Source of the DNA: Cryptomeria japonica
Lineage: Eukaryota; Streptophyta; Pinopsida; Cupressales; Cupressaceae
Direction of reading: 5' to 3'
Assembly: GCF_030272615.1 (NCBI RefSeq)
Contig: NC_081408.1
Coordinates: forward strand, 303,711,450-303,775,449
DNA length: 64,000 nt
The translations under genes and the position numbers were made by a program. Of the stretch, positions 1-10,696 are shown one piece after another. The notes under the pieces were generated by a model, which saw nothing but the letters and a program-made list of their open reading frames with translations, did no database searches and had not been told where the DNA came from. Every line of letters starts with the position of its first letter. Positions within the stretch are counted from its first letter, which is position 1.

Positions 1-960
1 GTATTGTTTTTGTTTGTCAAAACCGTTCAAGCTTTCTAGGTCTACATGGAGTAGCATCATCTTGTTGTTCAAACTTTTATTTATCTCTTTGTGCTCCTCT
101 TTTCTTCCACGCTACCAACATAGGCCAATGCATTTGGCTTGTGATTTCTCAATTTTGTTTGGTTTTTGTTACTTTTTCATGTTCTACTGATATATGAGCC
201 TAAGCTCACTTTAATCTCTCTTTTCCTTGCATGTGTTGGGTGCTCTAACTTATAACCATTTTTTTTCTAAGACATTTGGTTTGTACATGATTCTCTATTA
301 ATATCGATTTGTGGCAACTGTTGTCTTTCTTGGTGGAGGTTCTGTCTGGAATGCTTAGCTTACCTGTAAGCCTTTGATTTTGCAACACTTTTTTTTGCAA
401 CACTTTTTTCTGTCACTCCCTATTTGTGTAACGCCCTTGCTCTCATTTCATTACGACTGTGTATTTTTCAATAACCATAGCCTCCCATTGCTAATACTAG
501 ACTTTGTTCTAGTTTTAAATCTTTCATAAGTTTTTTTTATATGATTAGTATTACTTTAAAACTTTGATATCTTTAAAAAAGTTAAAGAATCATTTCTATG
601 TTTCATGTAAAAGAGTTTAAAGTTTTCTTAAAATCCTTCTTGTATTAAAAGGTTTAAAAAGTCCATATTCATTAGTTTTAATAAAGTTTTTAAAAAAAGT
701 TTATAGAATTTAATAAAACTTTATTATTAAGTCTTTAAATAAAAAATTTCAAGCTTTTACTATATTAATATAAATTTATTTACTTTTATATAAAAAAATT
801 TGTCATTTAAAATTTGAAGTTATAAATCATTTTTTTTTATTAAAGTTTTGATAATAACATTTCTTGATAATATTTATTTTTTTAAGTTTTTGAAAGTTTT
901 AATCAGGGAGGTTATTTTTTCGTATTTTAATCAATGGGGGTAATTTTTTTTTACAACTAG
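1..960. other. AT-rich DNA with no recognised gene
   Basis: No reading frame of note and no conserved domain is visible on either strand. The first 480 bases are pyrimidine-rich on the plus strand, and bases 500-960 are very AT-rich with long A and T runs. Two GCAACACTTTTTT copies lie side by side near 379-407. This is where the 5' LTR and primer-binding site of Copia element A should be, but I see neither a TG...CA LTR boundary nor the usual TGGTATCAGAGC primer site. The end of A is therefore truncated or too decayed to recognise. Confidence 0.6.
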
Positions 961-984
961 TCATTATTTGTTCACCATTATTTT

Positions 985-1811
985 GCTATCATTTCTACTT
1001 TAATTCTGGAAATTAAATTAAATAGTTTTAATTATCATTCATGGAAAACGCATATTTCCTTTATTTTTCGCTTCAAACACCTTTTGGATGTTGCAACTGA
1101 TAAAAGTTCAGAGCCCGCTACAACTACTCCTCAAGACGACCAAGACGGATGGAAGACTCAAAATGAGAAAGCACTTGGTTTAATTGGTATTTTGACGGTT
1201 CCTAAATTGTATGTTCTTATTGGAAATTGTACAAAAGCGTATGAAGTTTGGGACATTTTAAAAACAACTTATGATAGTTCATATGAATCTCACAAAATTT
1301 TGCTTCAAGATCAACTCGAAGACATCAGGTATACAAATTTTAAATCCATGGATGAATTCTTATTAAAGTTTGATTCTATTAATAGTCAATTACCTGGTTT
1401 AGGAGTTAAACTATCCGATATACATTTTATTTATTTTATTCTTAAAAAATTTCTTCCTCATCAATTTCAACAATTTATTACTAATATTCATGCTTAACTT
1501 GCTATTCCTAGTTTAGCTACTCAATTAACTTATGATATTTTTTCATAATTTATTACGTCAAGAGGAAGCTACATTAATTCAGTTTGGTACCCTTAAAAGT
1601 AGTGAACATGCTTTTATGTCTAAAAATCAAAATCATAATAATAATGTTAGATTCAATAATAATAATTATAATCATAAAAAATAATTATTCTAATCATAAA
1701 TTTAATTCCAAATCCTATAATAACAATTTTAATAATAGTCAAAAGAATAATTATTTTAAGAGGCCCTATTGTACATATTGTGGTAAAGATGGTCATTTGA
1801 CTAATAATTGT
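985..1811 (+). pseudogene. gag: Copia A gag (UBN2-type capsid plus CCHC zinc knuckle)
   Basis: The frame is open from 961 to a TAA at 1495-1497 and contains NYHSWKTHI near 1030-1056, the usual start of Copia gag domains, followed by a UBN2-like stretch (YEVWDILKTTYDS, MDEFLLKF). There is no in-frame ATG before the conserved part, so the start codon is lost. After the TAA the same protein continues (IPSLATQLTYDIFS) and then shifts frame near 1543 at a T run. An Asn-rich linker leads to an intact CX2CX4HX4C knuckle at 1770-1811. The product would have packaged element RNA in virus-like particles. Confidence 0.85.
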
Positions 1812-1899
1812 TTTAAGAAACAAAATGGTAAAAAGTCAATGAACCAAAATAATCAACAACATAAACCTAATTATAAGAAAGATAATCATAATGGTAATT

Positions 1900-2350
1900 C
1901 CTCTCATTATGCATTTACTTGTAGTTACAATGTTTCAAAGCCTCTTGAATGGATTATTGATTCTGGTGCATCTCAACATGTTACTTCTCATAAATGCATC
2001 CTGATACTTCGAATATTCCTGTTCAACTTGCTAACAATTATACTTGTAAACTAGAAGCTATTGGTGATATCAATGTTCCTAATGGTAAATTACATGATGT
2101 TCTTTATGTTCCTGAATTAAAATCAAAATTTCTTTTTGTTGCTAAGCTTTGCCAAGATTATAAGATTGAATTCTATAAGGATATGTGTTATATCATTGAT
2201 CCAAAGCATAACCAAGTTATTGTTAATGCTAAAATGGTCAATGATAACTTATTCAAATTTTATGAATTTTCTCATTCAAAGTATTCTTTGCTTACTACCA
2301 TACACACAAACACCCTCACCCCACTACGGAACTTCCAACACACATTTTGG
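1900..2350 (+). pseudogene. Copia A aspartic protease
   Basis: WIIDSGASQH, with catalytic Asp in DSG at 1959-1967, marks the retropepsin that cleaves the Gag-Pol polyprotein. The frame breaks shortly after, near 1995-2010. The downstream half (LHDVLYVPELKSKFLFVAKLCQ) continues in another frame to about 2300 and matches the usual protease-to-integrase transition of Copia elements. One frameshift separates catalytic site and C-terminal half, so no active product is expected. Confidence 0.8.
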
Positions 2351-3112
2351 CCCAGGCGCGTTTCCTATGAAATGTTTGGCATGAAAGACTTGGCCACATA
2401 AATTCTAATAATATTGTCTTGATGCAAAAAACAAATATGGTAGATGGAGCATTGTTCCTTCTAAGATTGTATGCACATGTTGCATGAGTGGTAAGGTGCA
2501 TAGGGAGCCCTTTCCTTATGGTCAATCATGGTGGGCAAATCATAAATTACACCTCGTTTATAATGACCTTTTGGGACCCATGGAGAATACCTCCATCCAA
2601 GGATCAAGGTATGTATTTACATTTTTTGATGATTTTTCAAAGAGAGTTTGGATCTATTTCTTTCATAGTAAGGATCAAGTTCTTGATGTTTTTACTGAAT
2701 TTCATATGTTTGTTGAAAGACAATCTAGTTTTAAGATTAAAATCCTTAGAATTGATAATGGTAAGGAATATGTTAATAATACATTTAATGGTTATTTGAA
2801 ATCTTTTGGTATTAAACATGAGCTTACTATTCTCTATACACCTCAACAAAATGGTGTAGCAAAAAGGAAACATAAAAACATTGTTGAAATGGCTAGATGT
2901 TTATTGCATGTTATGAATACACATTATAAATTTTGGGCTGAAGCTATGGCTTGTGCTACTTATCTCATTAATAAAGCACCTACCAAATCCTTAAAGGATA
3001 TAACTCCCGAAGAAGTTTGGTTCGGTAGAAAGCCAAATTTAAAGCATTTAAGAATTTTTGGTTCAATTGCTTATATTCATAAACCTAAACAAAAGAGACA
3101 AGTTAGATTCTA
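2350..3112 (+). pseudogene. Copia A integrase
   Basis: A degraded GAG-pre-integrase zinc region (2380-2530) leads into a well preserved rve core in the frame 2484-3113: YNDLLGPM holds the first Asp, RIDNGKEY the second, and the third acidic site lies in QQNGVAKRKHKNIVEMA. In Copia integrases the last motif normally reads V-x-E-R, and here the Glu is Lys, so the DDE triad is broken. The frame ends at a TAA at 3111-3113 after a one-base shift near 3095, and the protein continues in the next frame. Confidence 0.85.
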
Positions 3113-4160
3113 AATATTCTCCTTATATATTTTTTGGTTATGATAAACACTCTAAAGCATACATAGTTTACAATCCTATCACTAACAAAGTTAAAGTTGC
3201 TAGAGATGTTTATATCACTAAAAATGGTATTCATGATTGTTCTAATGTGCAGGATAATGAATTTGTTGAAAGTAAGGTTGTGGTTGTGGAGGACACACCT
3301 CCTTCTCTAAACCCTACTCCTTCTCTCAACCCTACTCCTCCTAATGCATCTATTTCTAAAAGTGATAGTGATGATGATCATGATAACTCTACTCCTAATG
3401 ATTCTTCTTCTAGTGATGATTCTATTACTTCTAAAAGGAAGTCTAAATGGTTTATGACTTTGATTCAAAAAATTGATGATTATTTAACTACAATGGATAA
3501 ACTTAAGGTTAAAAGAATAAATTATTGCAATTATGTTTTAATGTCTACTATTATAAATTTTAATGATCCTAATTCTTTTGAGAAAGCTAAAAATCAACCT
3601 CATTGGCAAAAAGCTATGCAAGAAGAATATGATACTTTGCTTGCTAATCAAATTTGGGATTTAGTTCCTTTATCTCAAGGTAAAAATCTTGTTTCTTGTA
3701 AGTGGTTATATAAAACTAAACTGAGTGCAAATAATGAAGTTACTAAGTTTAAAGCTAGATTAGTTGCTAGAGGTTTTTCTCAAATTGAAGGCATAGATTA
3801 TAATGAAACTTTTTCTCATGTTGCTAAAATGCCTACTATTAAGCTTGTTCTTGCTTTAGTTTCTCATATGAATTGGCCTATTCATCAAATTGATGTTAAA
3901 AATGATTTTCTAAATGGTGATTTACATGAGAAAATTTATATGTCTCAACCTCGTGGTTTTGTTAAGGAAGGTAATGAACGTTTAGTTTGCAAGTTAAATA
4001 AATCAATTTATGGTTTGAAACAATCTTCTAGAGAATGGTATTCTAAGATAAATGCATTCTTTATTTCTCAAGGTTTTATTAGAAGTAAAAATGATCCAAA
4101 TTTATATATTAAACATAGTGAAGATGACATTGTGATTATTATTTTATATGTAGATGATTT
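3113..4160 (+). pseudogene. Copia A reverse transcriptase, 5' part
   Basis: The frame holds the end of integrase (KYSPYIFFGYDKHSKAY), an acidic Ser/Asp/Pro linker (TPPSLNPTPSLNPTP, then SDSDDDHDNS), then the RVT_2 domain: WQKAMQEEYDTLL, LVSCKWLYKTK, KARLVARGFSQ, QIDVKNDFLNGDL, SIYGLKQSSREWY and ILYVDD. The DD pair of YVDD is the metal-binding catalytic site. The domain stops two bases after the second Asp codon, where the 5' LTR of element C begins at 4161. One residue of a conserved motif (VKSAFLNG to VKNDFLNG) is changed. Confidence 0.9.
4156..4160. repeat. Target-site duplication of element C, left copy
   Basis: GATTT directly precedes the TG of the 5' LTR. The right counterpart at 40870-40874 is AATTT, one substitution away. 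In Copia A the fused reading frame (GAT GAT TTA) is recovered if the right copy was originally GATTT. Confidence 0.75.
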
Positions 4161-5637
4161 TGTAGTCACATAAATCTATCCATTTTAATTAAATGAATCT
4201 TTACTATTTATTTGATTAATAAATCCACTAGCCAACGGTTAATTAAATTAACATTTAATTAATTCATCTTCAATCATTCTCCCATTAATTAAATAAATTA
4301 TTCAATTTATTTTAATTTATTTATTACACCAAATTCACAATCAATTAAATGAATAAATCCTATTTATTTAATTTTCTCCCCCCTTCTTTTAAATAAATAA
4401 ATAAAATATTTATTTAAATCATTAAATCCCCCCACTTGCATTCTCCTACAAATGCAAGTTGCAACCACAAATTGAAATAAATTAATTTTATTTTAATTTA
4501 AATCCTATTTTTCCTCACCCACCAAATCCACTTGCAATCCTAAATCCTCTTCTAGACCCTTCTAACCACTTTCTAATCATTCCTAATTAGCCTAATCCAT
4601 CTCCTAAATATTGTCACATTCCTAAGAAACTTGAAGTCACTTCTCAAAGCCTCCATAGTCTTTGAATAGCATTTAATACTTTATGTGTTCAACAAGCTAA
4701 CCCCTAAAGTCTTCCAAACCACTAATGGCTCTTACATGACCATTAATGGCTCCTACATAACCATTTATGGTTAAATCCACTTGCTCCCATGGTTAGAGAC
4801 TTTACCTCTAACTCAACCCTCATTTAACCCATGGGTCTCTTTAAGCATTTATTGCTTTGACCATGGTTATCCTCACTAACTCTTGCACAAGAGTTTATCC
4901 ATTTGGATAAAGAAATTATTTATTGGATAATGGTTTTATTTTTCAACTCAACATTAACCTTACCTCCCAAGTTAACCCTCCAGTCATGTCAAACATTTAA
5001 TGCTTATTCCCTCTCCTCTCAACCCATCTCTTGTTGACATTTGTCATCTTGGGATTGGGTTGAAATTCCTTAGATGGATCTTAAGCCTTTCAATCCTGAC
5101 CCTTGTTGAGATTACTCAATCTCAACCCTCCATTGCTCCATTTTACCTATAAATAGAGCTCATTTCTTCATAATCCAGATCCTGAAAACTTGTATGCATC
5201 TAACTTATAGTGAATTTTAGAGAGCATTTAGCATAATCATTTCACATTGTCATTTTGGGCTAAAATTAATATTAGATAATTAGATAATATATCATTTTAG
5301 TTTGTTTTACAGTTGCATTTTGCATAGCTTAAAGCATTCACAATCTTGAACCTCTATAAGACATCCAGAATAGTGCAAAAAGCTATTGAGAGCTACACTC
5401 ATTTGGGAACTTGGAGAGGAGAGGAACAAGGGAGGAAAAACTACAAGCATGGTGGAAGACATTTGGAGATTCCTTGTTGCATTTGTTTTCTTTGTTAAAT
5501 GTTCTATTTTTCTTTTAGTGTCTCTCTTGATATGCTTGCTTAGGATAGTGTTTGATCTTTGATTTTCTAACACTAACACTTGTTTCTTCATATTTATTGG
5601 TGTTTGTTATCCTAACACTTTTTTTTGCAGAGCATCA
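4161..5637 (+). repeat. 5' LTR of element C
   Basis: This 1477-bp LTR runs TG...CA and aligns along its whole length with 39403-40869. The U3 portion begins with AT-rich runs built on TTAATTAAAT and TTTATTTAATT, then becomes CT-rich. Transcription of the element should start downstream of the TATA box at 5149. By hand count over the first 165 bp the two LTRs differ at roughly 9-10 positions, so the insertion is old. Confidence 0.93.
5149..5157 (+). promoter_or_regulatory. TATA box of element C 5' LTR
   Basis: TATAAATAG lies about 490 bp before the LTR end and is preserved in the 3' LTR at 40390-40398. It is the only strong TATA motif in the LTR, and the sequence just after it (GAGCTCATTTCTTC) is pyrimidine-rich, as expected near a plant start site. 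Confidence 0.7.
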
Positions 5638-5639
5638 TT

Positions 5640-5672
5640 TGGTGAGCCCGACGTGAATCGAACACGCAACCT
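5640..5672 (+). other. Primer-binding site of element C, long match to tRNA-Trp
   Basis: Two bases after the LTR end, TGGTGAGCCCGACGTGAATC and the following 13 bases are complementary to the 3' end of plant tRNA-Trp(CCA), including CCA tail, acceptor stem and T arm. As I recall that tRNA, 32 of 33 positions pair (one G where A is expected). Usual primer sites match 12-18 nt. The match includes the T-loop position normally carrying 1-methyladenosine and reaches the variable region. Confidence 0.85.
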
Positions 5673-5734
5673 CCCGATATCATTTTTCAAAAACTACTAA
5701 CATTTTGCATGTTTTAATTGACACACACTTCGTG

Positions 5735-6060
5735 CTTTAGCACCTTCATTCATGCTCTAGCACCTTTGAAAGTTGGTACTTTAGCGCTATTGTTCCTAAT
5801 AATAGCGCCATTGTCTCTCAACTCGCGCTCTCGTCTTTCTTTTAGCGTTATTGACCATTAAATAGTGCTATCATTTCTTCTTTTAGTGTTTTTAACTCAC
5901 TGTTTAACAGAATTAATTCTGTCAAACAAAGTTCTTTTAGCATTTTTGTTTCTTTTTTTAGCACGTTTGTGTTTCTTTTAGTGCTCTCAATTGTTATTTA
6001 GCACTTTCGTACTAAATAGCGCTTCTGTTTTCACATAGAGTAGTGCTATTGTAACAAAGA
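5735..6060 (+). repeat. Degenerate TTTAGCGCTATT motif array in C leader
   Basis: About fifteen variants of TTTAGCGCTATT (TTTAGCAC, TAGCGCC, TAGTGCT, TAGCGTT) recur at irregular 15-40 bp spacing. The core AGCGCT is palindromic. Many variants differ by C to T or G to A, as expected for decayed CpG sites. A related array occurs in reverse orientation at 38600-38850. Confidence 0.65.
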
Positions 6061-7693
6061 GTTGTAAAAAAGGGCTTTTTGTAATCGAAAAATTAGAATT
6101 TAGGCTTGTAGAAGCCCACCAAAACTCCATAATCATTTTTACTAACTATTTATCTCTTTGTGTAGATTTTTAAATTAAGTAAATTTACTTTTTTTACTAA
6201 CTTTTTCAAAGTTGGCTTAAAAATGAATTCACCTTTTATTTTAGTTTAAATAAACTTCACATTTCTTTTTGGGTATAAAAAGAATCAGATATTTTGTTTG
6301 GGCTCATAAAAAGAATCTCATTTGTCAAGGTAAAAAGAACCACAATTTCAAAACCCAACAAATTTCTTTTTTTGCAAGATAGGAGCAAAATCTTTATTTT
6401 GGTGCTTAAAATCAACAAACACAAATTTCATTTCTTGCATCAATTTAAAGAAATCACAATCCACACTTCGTTTTGGGCAAAGCTTGAAAAGAACAAGCCA
6501 TTTTTCTTTCAAGTTCAAAGCGATTTTAATTCAAGCAAAAACATTTTCTCAATTCAGTTGACCAAGATTTCAAATTCTTAGACTACAAAACATTTTGCCT
6601 TTGAAGTTAAAAAGAACACCATGATTGTTGGAGCAGCATCTCCAAATAGTTAGATCACATTGCAATGAAAATTAATTAAAAAGAGCAAGTGTTTTCAATG
6701 ATTGGCATGCTTGTGCAAAGTTTTGTTGAGTGGTCCTACTTCTAACACACACTATCCTCTCCCTTGGCTTTCGTGGTCCTAGGCGCAAGAGAAAAGTGTT
6801 AGTAACACTCAATTTTTTTTCTTTTTAATAGAGGCCTGCCAAGAGACACATCACTCTTAAGAATGACCTCACGTGGTAAATCCTTCGAGCCACTATAGAA
6901 ATCAAGTGTGAGTGAAAGTTGTAGCCTTGGGTATAGTTGTTCCTACAGTGTAACTTACCGAAAGGACATATGGGCCCCACTAAGAGTGACAAGGCTCTTA
7001 AGTGGGTCACTACAGAATGAACTTATGTCCAAAAACATCAAAAAATACTGGACACCTTTTTATATAGAAACCCAACCATTCTATGGATTGAGAATATTTG
7101 TGATAAATTCAGTGCAAGAGGATAGATGGTTTTGCTCCCAAGATACTCACCGTACATATTTCCTTGAGTAGAAACATGGCTTTTTGAAAGGCTACTTGTA
7201 GCTTGATAAAAGTGGTGACTCCTCCATCATAGGTATCATCTATCTATTATGCTCATGCAAGACTTAGTATATGACATCCTTACTTGCTACAATGGGATTC
7301 ATAAGGTATGTAGTACCAAAGTTGAAGAAATATCAAGATGTGGGCTGAAATTATCGCAACTGACCATTTGAACTTAGGGATAAAATGTGTTTGATGTGTC
7401 TTCGTTTTGTGTCAGACCAGTGATAAATTGAGCCAGCTTTACACTTTTGAAAAAACATATACAAAAACATTTGAAAAGGGGTCAAAAAGTTCAAAGATTG
7501 GATTGATTTAGACACACACTTATTTGTGCCTTTTGAGGCAACATTATTGTGTTTGTGTGCTTGCTCTATTTTCTTGTCATAGAAAATCAAAACCAATTTA
7601 AAAAAACCAAGTATTCATCCAACACCAATTTTCAAAACCAAACATTTGGCAAAAATCAAAACAAAGTACAAACAAAATATCAAACTATATGAC

Positions 7694-7698
7694 CATCC
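7694..7698. repeat. Target-site duplication of element B, left copy (CATCC)
   Basis: CATCC immediately before the LTR is repeated perfectly at 15260-15264 after the 3' LTR, fixing both borders of B. Confidence 0.95.
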
Positions 7699-9266
7699 TG
7701 TTGGCATATGTGCAAGAGTATGATGACATGATGATATTGTATGTTGTCATTGATGTCAATATGCTAAGAAGTGAACCGATATACTAAAGCTAAGCAACTG
7801 ACAAAGAGAACCGATATGGTGTTGTGAAGTAGTATGTCAATATGCTGAGGAGTGAACCGGTATATTGAAGTTGAGCAACTAGCAAGGTGAACCAGTATGG
7901 TGTTGTAAACCGGTGTATGTGCAATAGGTGAAGCGGTATGTTTGTCCAAGTGAACCGACATGTTGAAATGTGATCTGGTACATGGAATGTGGTAGGACTA
8001 TCGGTTGGTAGTCTTAGCTTCAGGGTTTTCGGTTGAAGTTTTCCAAGCCTGTGTGATTCAACTGATGACATCGTGTGATGAGTTAGCATTGTAATGAAGA
8101 TTAGATCATGTTACCATGTCAGCCTTGTGCGCATGAAGGATCTTGCATGAAGGAGATTGATCCTATCTACCTCGGGAATATGTGAAGTCCTTGTAAATGG
8201 TAGAGAACGCGTGATGGGTTATCGCCTCCATGAAGCGGTGAAGAACGAATGATGGAGAATGCCTTGAGATTTGTTCAAGACCGTTGTATTCAAATGCAAA
8301 GTGTTCAATGGTGATGATTGAACCACTCAATTGCTTAACCTAAATGTTTAGGGTTTAGGGTTTATGTTGCCGACCTATCTGTTTCCTATAAGGTCAATGT
8401 TGTGTTTCATGTTGAGATTGTTGGCAAATGTTGTGTGTGTACCTAAGTGTAGAGATACGTAATTCTTGCCAAACCAGATAAGAGGATTGATACCTGCATA
8501 GTGTGTGTGCAGAAGGAAGGAACTAAATTAGATCTGCATTGGCATTGAGTGCTATTACTAGATCACTATAATACCTGTTGATCTTTAACTACTTTAACAG
8601 TTGGAAAATCTCTTAACTGGGTAGCTTTAACCAGCTTGTTGTAAATCCTTTAACAGGGTGACTCAAAGCCATTGAGTTCATAAAATCCTCTAACAAGGTA
8701 ACCTCTAATAGGGTTTAACCCTTAACCAGGTATTCTAGCCATCCCTTAACTAGGTGATCCCTTACAGGATCGGTTCCTAATAGAACCTGTTGTAATAGTC
8801 TTTAACCGGACTAGACTCCTAACAGAGCGGACTTCTAAAGAGTTCAAAAACAACTTGTGGGTATTCATCCCAACCGTGGTTTTTCCTAGTTGGGTTTCCA
8901 CATGAAAAATATGTGTGTCATGTGTGATGCCTCTTTCATGTGATGCTTTGTTATTTTCTGTCAAGCGGTAAATCATGTTATGCTAGCAAATTATTGTATC
9001 TCTGATGATAGATTATTTGTTTATGCATAAGGATAAAGTGGAAATGAGGGAGTAGGTTGTATGGAAAGCTAAGTGTTGCTGGTTTATGTCTTTCCCAGTA
9101 GTATTGTGTTTAACCGGTAGTAATCTGGTTTAGACTGATGTTAGTGATTGTCAGTCAAGTTCATTGTTTGCAGTCAAACCGGTTTGGGAAAAAATTTTGT
9201 GCATGTACTGATTCACCCCCCCTCTTAGTACTGGTTTGGTACTCACCGTTCATCATTGAGTTATCA
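7699..9266 (+). repeat. 5' LTR of element B
   Basis: The 1568-bp LTR starts TGTTGGCATA and ends GAGTTATCA. Near the start is an 81-bp tandem duplication (units beginning GTCAATATGCT at 7755 and 7836). Near the end is a C-run followed by a pyrimidine-rich stretch (CACCCCCCCTC, about 9216). ACCGGT-type motifs recur throughout. The 3' LTR matches along the whole length with many transition differences. Confidence 0.93.
7755..7916 (+). repeat. 81-bp tandem repeat in U3 of element B LTR
   Basis: Two adjacent imperfect copies start GTCAATATGCTAAGAAGTGA and GTCAATATGCTGAGGAGTGA, and each runs through AGCAACT...GTATGGTGTTGT. The same pair is found in the 3' LTR from 13750. Short repeats in U3 often act as enhancers. 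That role is inferred. Confidence 0.7.
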
Positions 9267-9268
9267 AT

Positions 9269-9280
9269 TGGTATCAGAGC
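9269..9280 (+). other. Primer-binding site of element B (initiator Met tRNA)
   Basis: TGGTATCAGAGC, complementary to the 3' end of plant initiator Met tRNA, lies two bases after the LTR end, as in most plant Copia elements. Confidence 0.93.
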
Positions 9281-9337
9281 ATCTTCCAGGTCCTCTGTGT
9301 TGTAAGCTTAACCACTTGAGGCAAAGATCCTACACTA

Positions 9338-10200
9338 ATGATGAAGAGGGAAGGTCCAAAGTTTAACAGAGATAACTTTAAAATATGGAAGGACATAATG
9401 AAGATATACATCAGAAGCATGGGTTCTCAACACTGGAGCTATGTTGAGAATTCTTATGTTATCCCTACTGGTATTCTCACCTATGATCAAAAGAGAGAGA
9501 TTCAGGAGAATGGGCAAGTCATGGAAGCCCTAATCAATAGTTTATCTGACATTGAGTTTATTGATGTTCAGGATAAAGTGAATCCCAAAGAAGTATGGGA
9601 CACCCTTGAAAATATCTATGGCGGTGATGAGCATGTGAAACAATCTAAGGAAGAGTGCCTTAGGGGAAAGTTTGAAGACATGCAGATGGTTGAAGGAGAG
9701 ACCATTTAACAATATGGAATAAGAATCAAAACTATTGTTGGAGACATCAAGAGTGCAGGTGGTAAAATCGAAGATTCCATTATTGTTAGCAAAGTTTTGA
9801 GATCCTTATTACCGATCTATGTAATAAGGGTTGTTGCTATTCAGGAGTTGAGGTCTATAGATAAGACAAAGGTATCCTTGGACTCCATCATTGCAAAGCT
9901 AACAACTTATGAGCTAAATAATTATCATGGTATTATTCAAAAGACTGAATCAGGCTTTAGAGCATCTGTTGCACTATCTAGAAAAGGCAAAGAAGCTAGT
10001 ATCAGTTGTGAACAAAGACAAAGTAGAGAAATGGATGATGAGGAGATTCTGATGGAATTTGAAGTTCTTCTTGCCAAGAGACTCCCCAAGGGAACTGGTA
10101 AATACAAAGGTAAGCTCCCTTTGAAATGCTTTTCTTCTAACCGGATAGGACACATTGTTGTAAACTACCCTAATGGTGATAATAAGGACAAACTGGAAAG
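9338..10200 (+). pseudogene. gag: Copia B gag with broken zinc knuckle
   Basis: The frame starts ATGATG at 9338, 58 bp after the primer site. It shows the Copia gag pattern (FNRDNFKIWKDIMKIYI, PKEVWDTLENIYGGDEHV) and a TAA at 9707-9709, then continues in the same frame as IRIKTIVGDIKSAGGKI and on to 10696. The nucleocapsid knuckle reads CFSSNRIGHIVVNYP: its second and fourth ligand cysteines are Ser and Tyr, so zinc binding is lost. Capsid assembly was the original role. Confidence 0.85.
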
Positions 10201-10299
10201 TTTCAAGAAGTTCAAAGGAGGAAACCAGAGAAACTATTTTGTAGCAGTTGATGAAGGTGTCACTGATGAGGAGTCAAAAGATGAAGAAAATGAAGATAT

Positions 10300-10696
10300 T
10301 GTGTTTGTTGCAGTCAAGGAAGATGTGCCAGACAAGAAGGCTCTTGTCTCCTGCTTTGATAATCCCAATGAGTGGATTATTGATAGAGGCTGCTCTCATC
10401 ATATAACTGGTGACCAAAGTAAGTTTCTATCTTTGGAAGAGTATGATGGTGGTGTTGTCCATTTTGGTAATGATGCACTTGGTATGGTCAAAGGCAGAGG
10501 GTCTATCTCTCTGAATGGAAAGAGTAGTGCTGACAATGTGTATTGGGTGGAAGGTCTAAGACACAATCTTTTGAGTGTTGCCCAGCTGAATGATAGTGGA
10601 CTCACTCTGGAATTTAAAAATGGAATGTGCAAAATCAAAGGAAAGAATGGTGAACTGATGGCCATCGGTAAGAAAACCAAAGGTAACCTATTTTAG
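10300..10696 (+). pseudogene. Copia B protease with mutated DSG
   Basis: WIIDRGCSHHITGD near 10375 is the retropepsin active-site block, but the DSG is DRG, a change expected to kill catalysis. The remainder (GGVVHFGNDALGMVKGRGSI, YWVEGLRHNLLSVAQL) is well kept up to the TAG at 10694-10696. It lies in frame with the gag segment that follows the gag stop, as in a single Gag-Pol frame. Confidence 0.85.

Larger units (their letters stand above)
5673..7698 (+). other. Leader of element C, first part, non-coding
   Basis: Two kilobases between primer site and the insertion point of B contain no long conserved frame. The first part (5735-6060) is an AGCGCT-rich array, 6190-6600 is AT-rich with repeated AAAAAGAA stretches, and 6830-7180 is less AT-biased and structured-looking. 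Long 5' leaders before gag are common in Tat elements. I see no splice signals or domain that I can defend. Confidence 0.6.

Noticed and set aside
3296-3350. Telomere-like AAACCCT repeats
   Set aside because: They encode a TPSLNPTPSLNPTP linker between integrase and RT of Copia A, with units not in telomeric register.
5307-5591. Minus-strand ORF in the C LTR, also at 40549-40821
   Set aside because: It is present in both LTRs only because they are copies. No domain, and the LTR control region is AT-rich on both strands.
5640-5672. A tRNA gene fragment
   Set aside because: Only the complement of the 3' half of tRNA-Trp plus CCA is present, two bases after an LTR end. That is a primer-binding site; no 5' half or anticodon arm is seen.
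7764-8089. Minus-strand ORFs in the B LTR (similar at 13396-13978)
   Set aside because: Threonine/histidine-rich frames produced by the 81-bp repeats; same sequence in both LTRs, no domain.
8341-8366. Interstitial telomere repeat (TTTAGGG)
   Set aside because: Only two to three units inside the B LTR, and decayed in the other LTR at 14340. This is ordinary LTR sequence.
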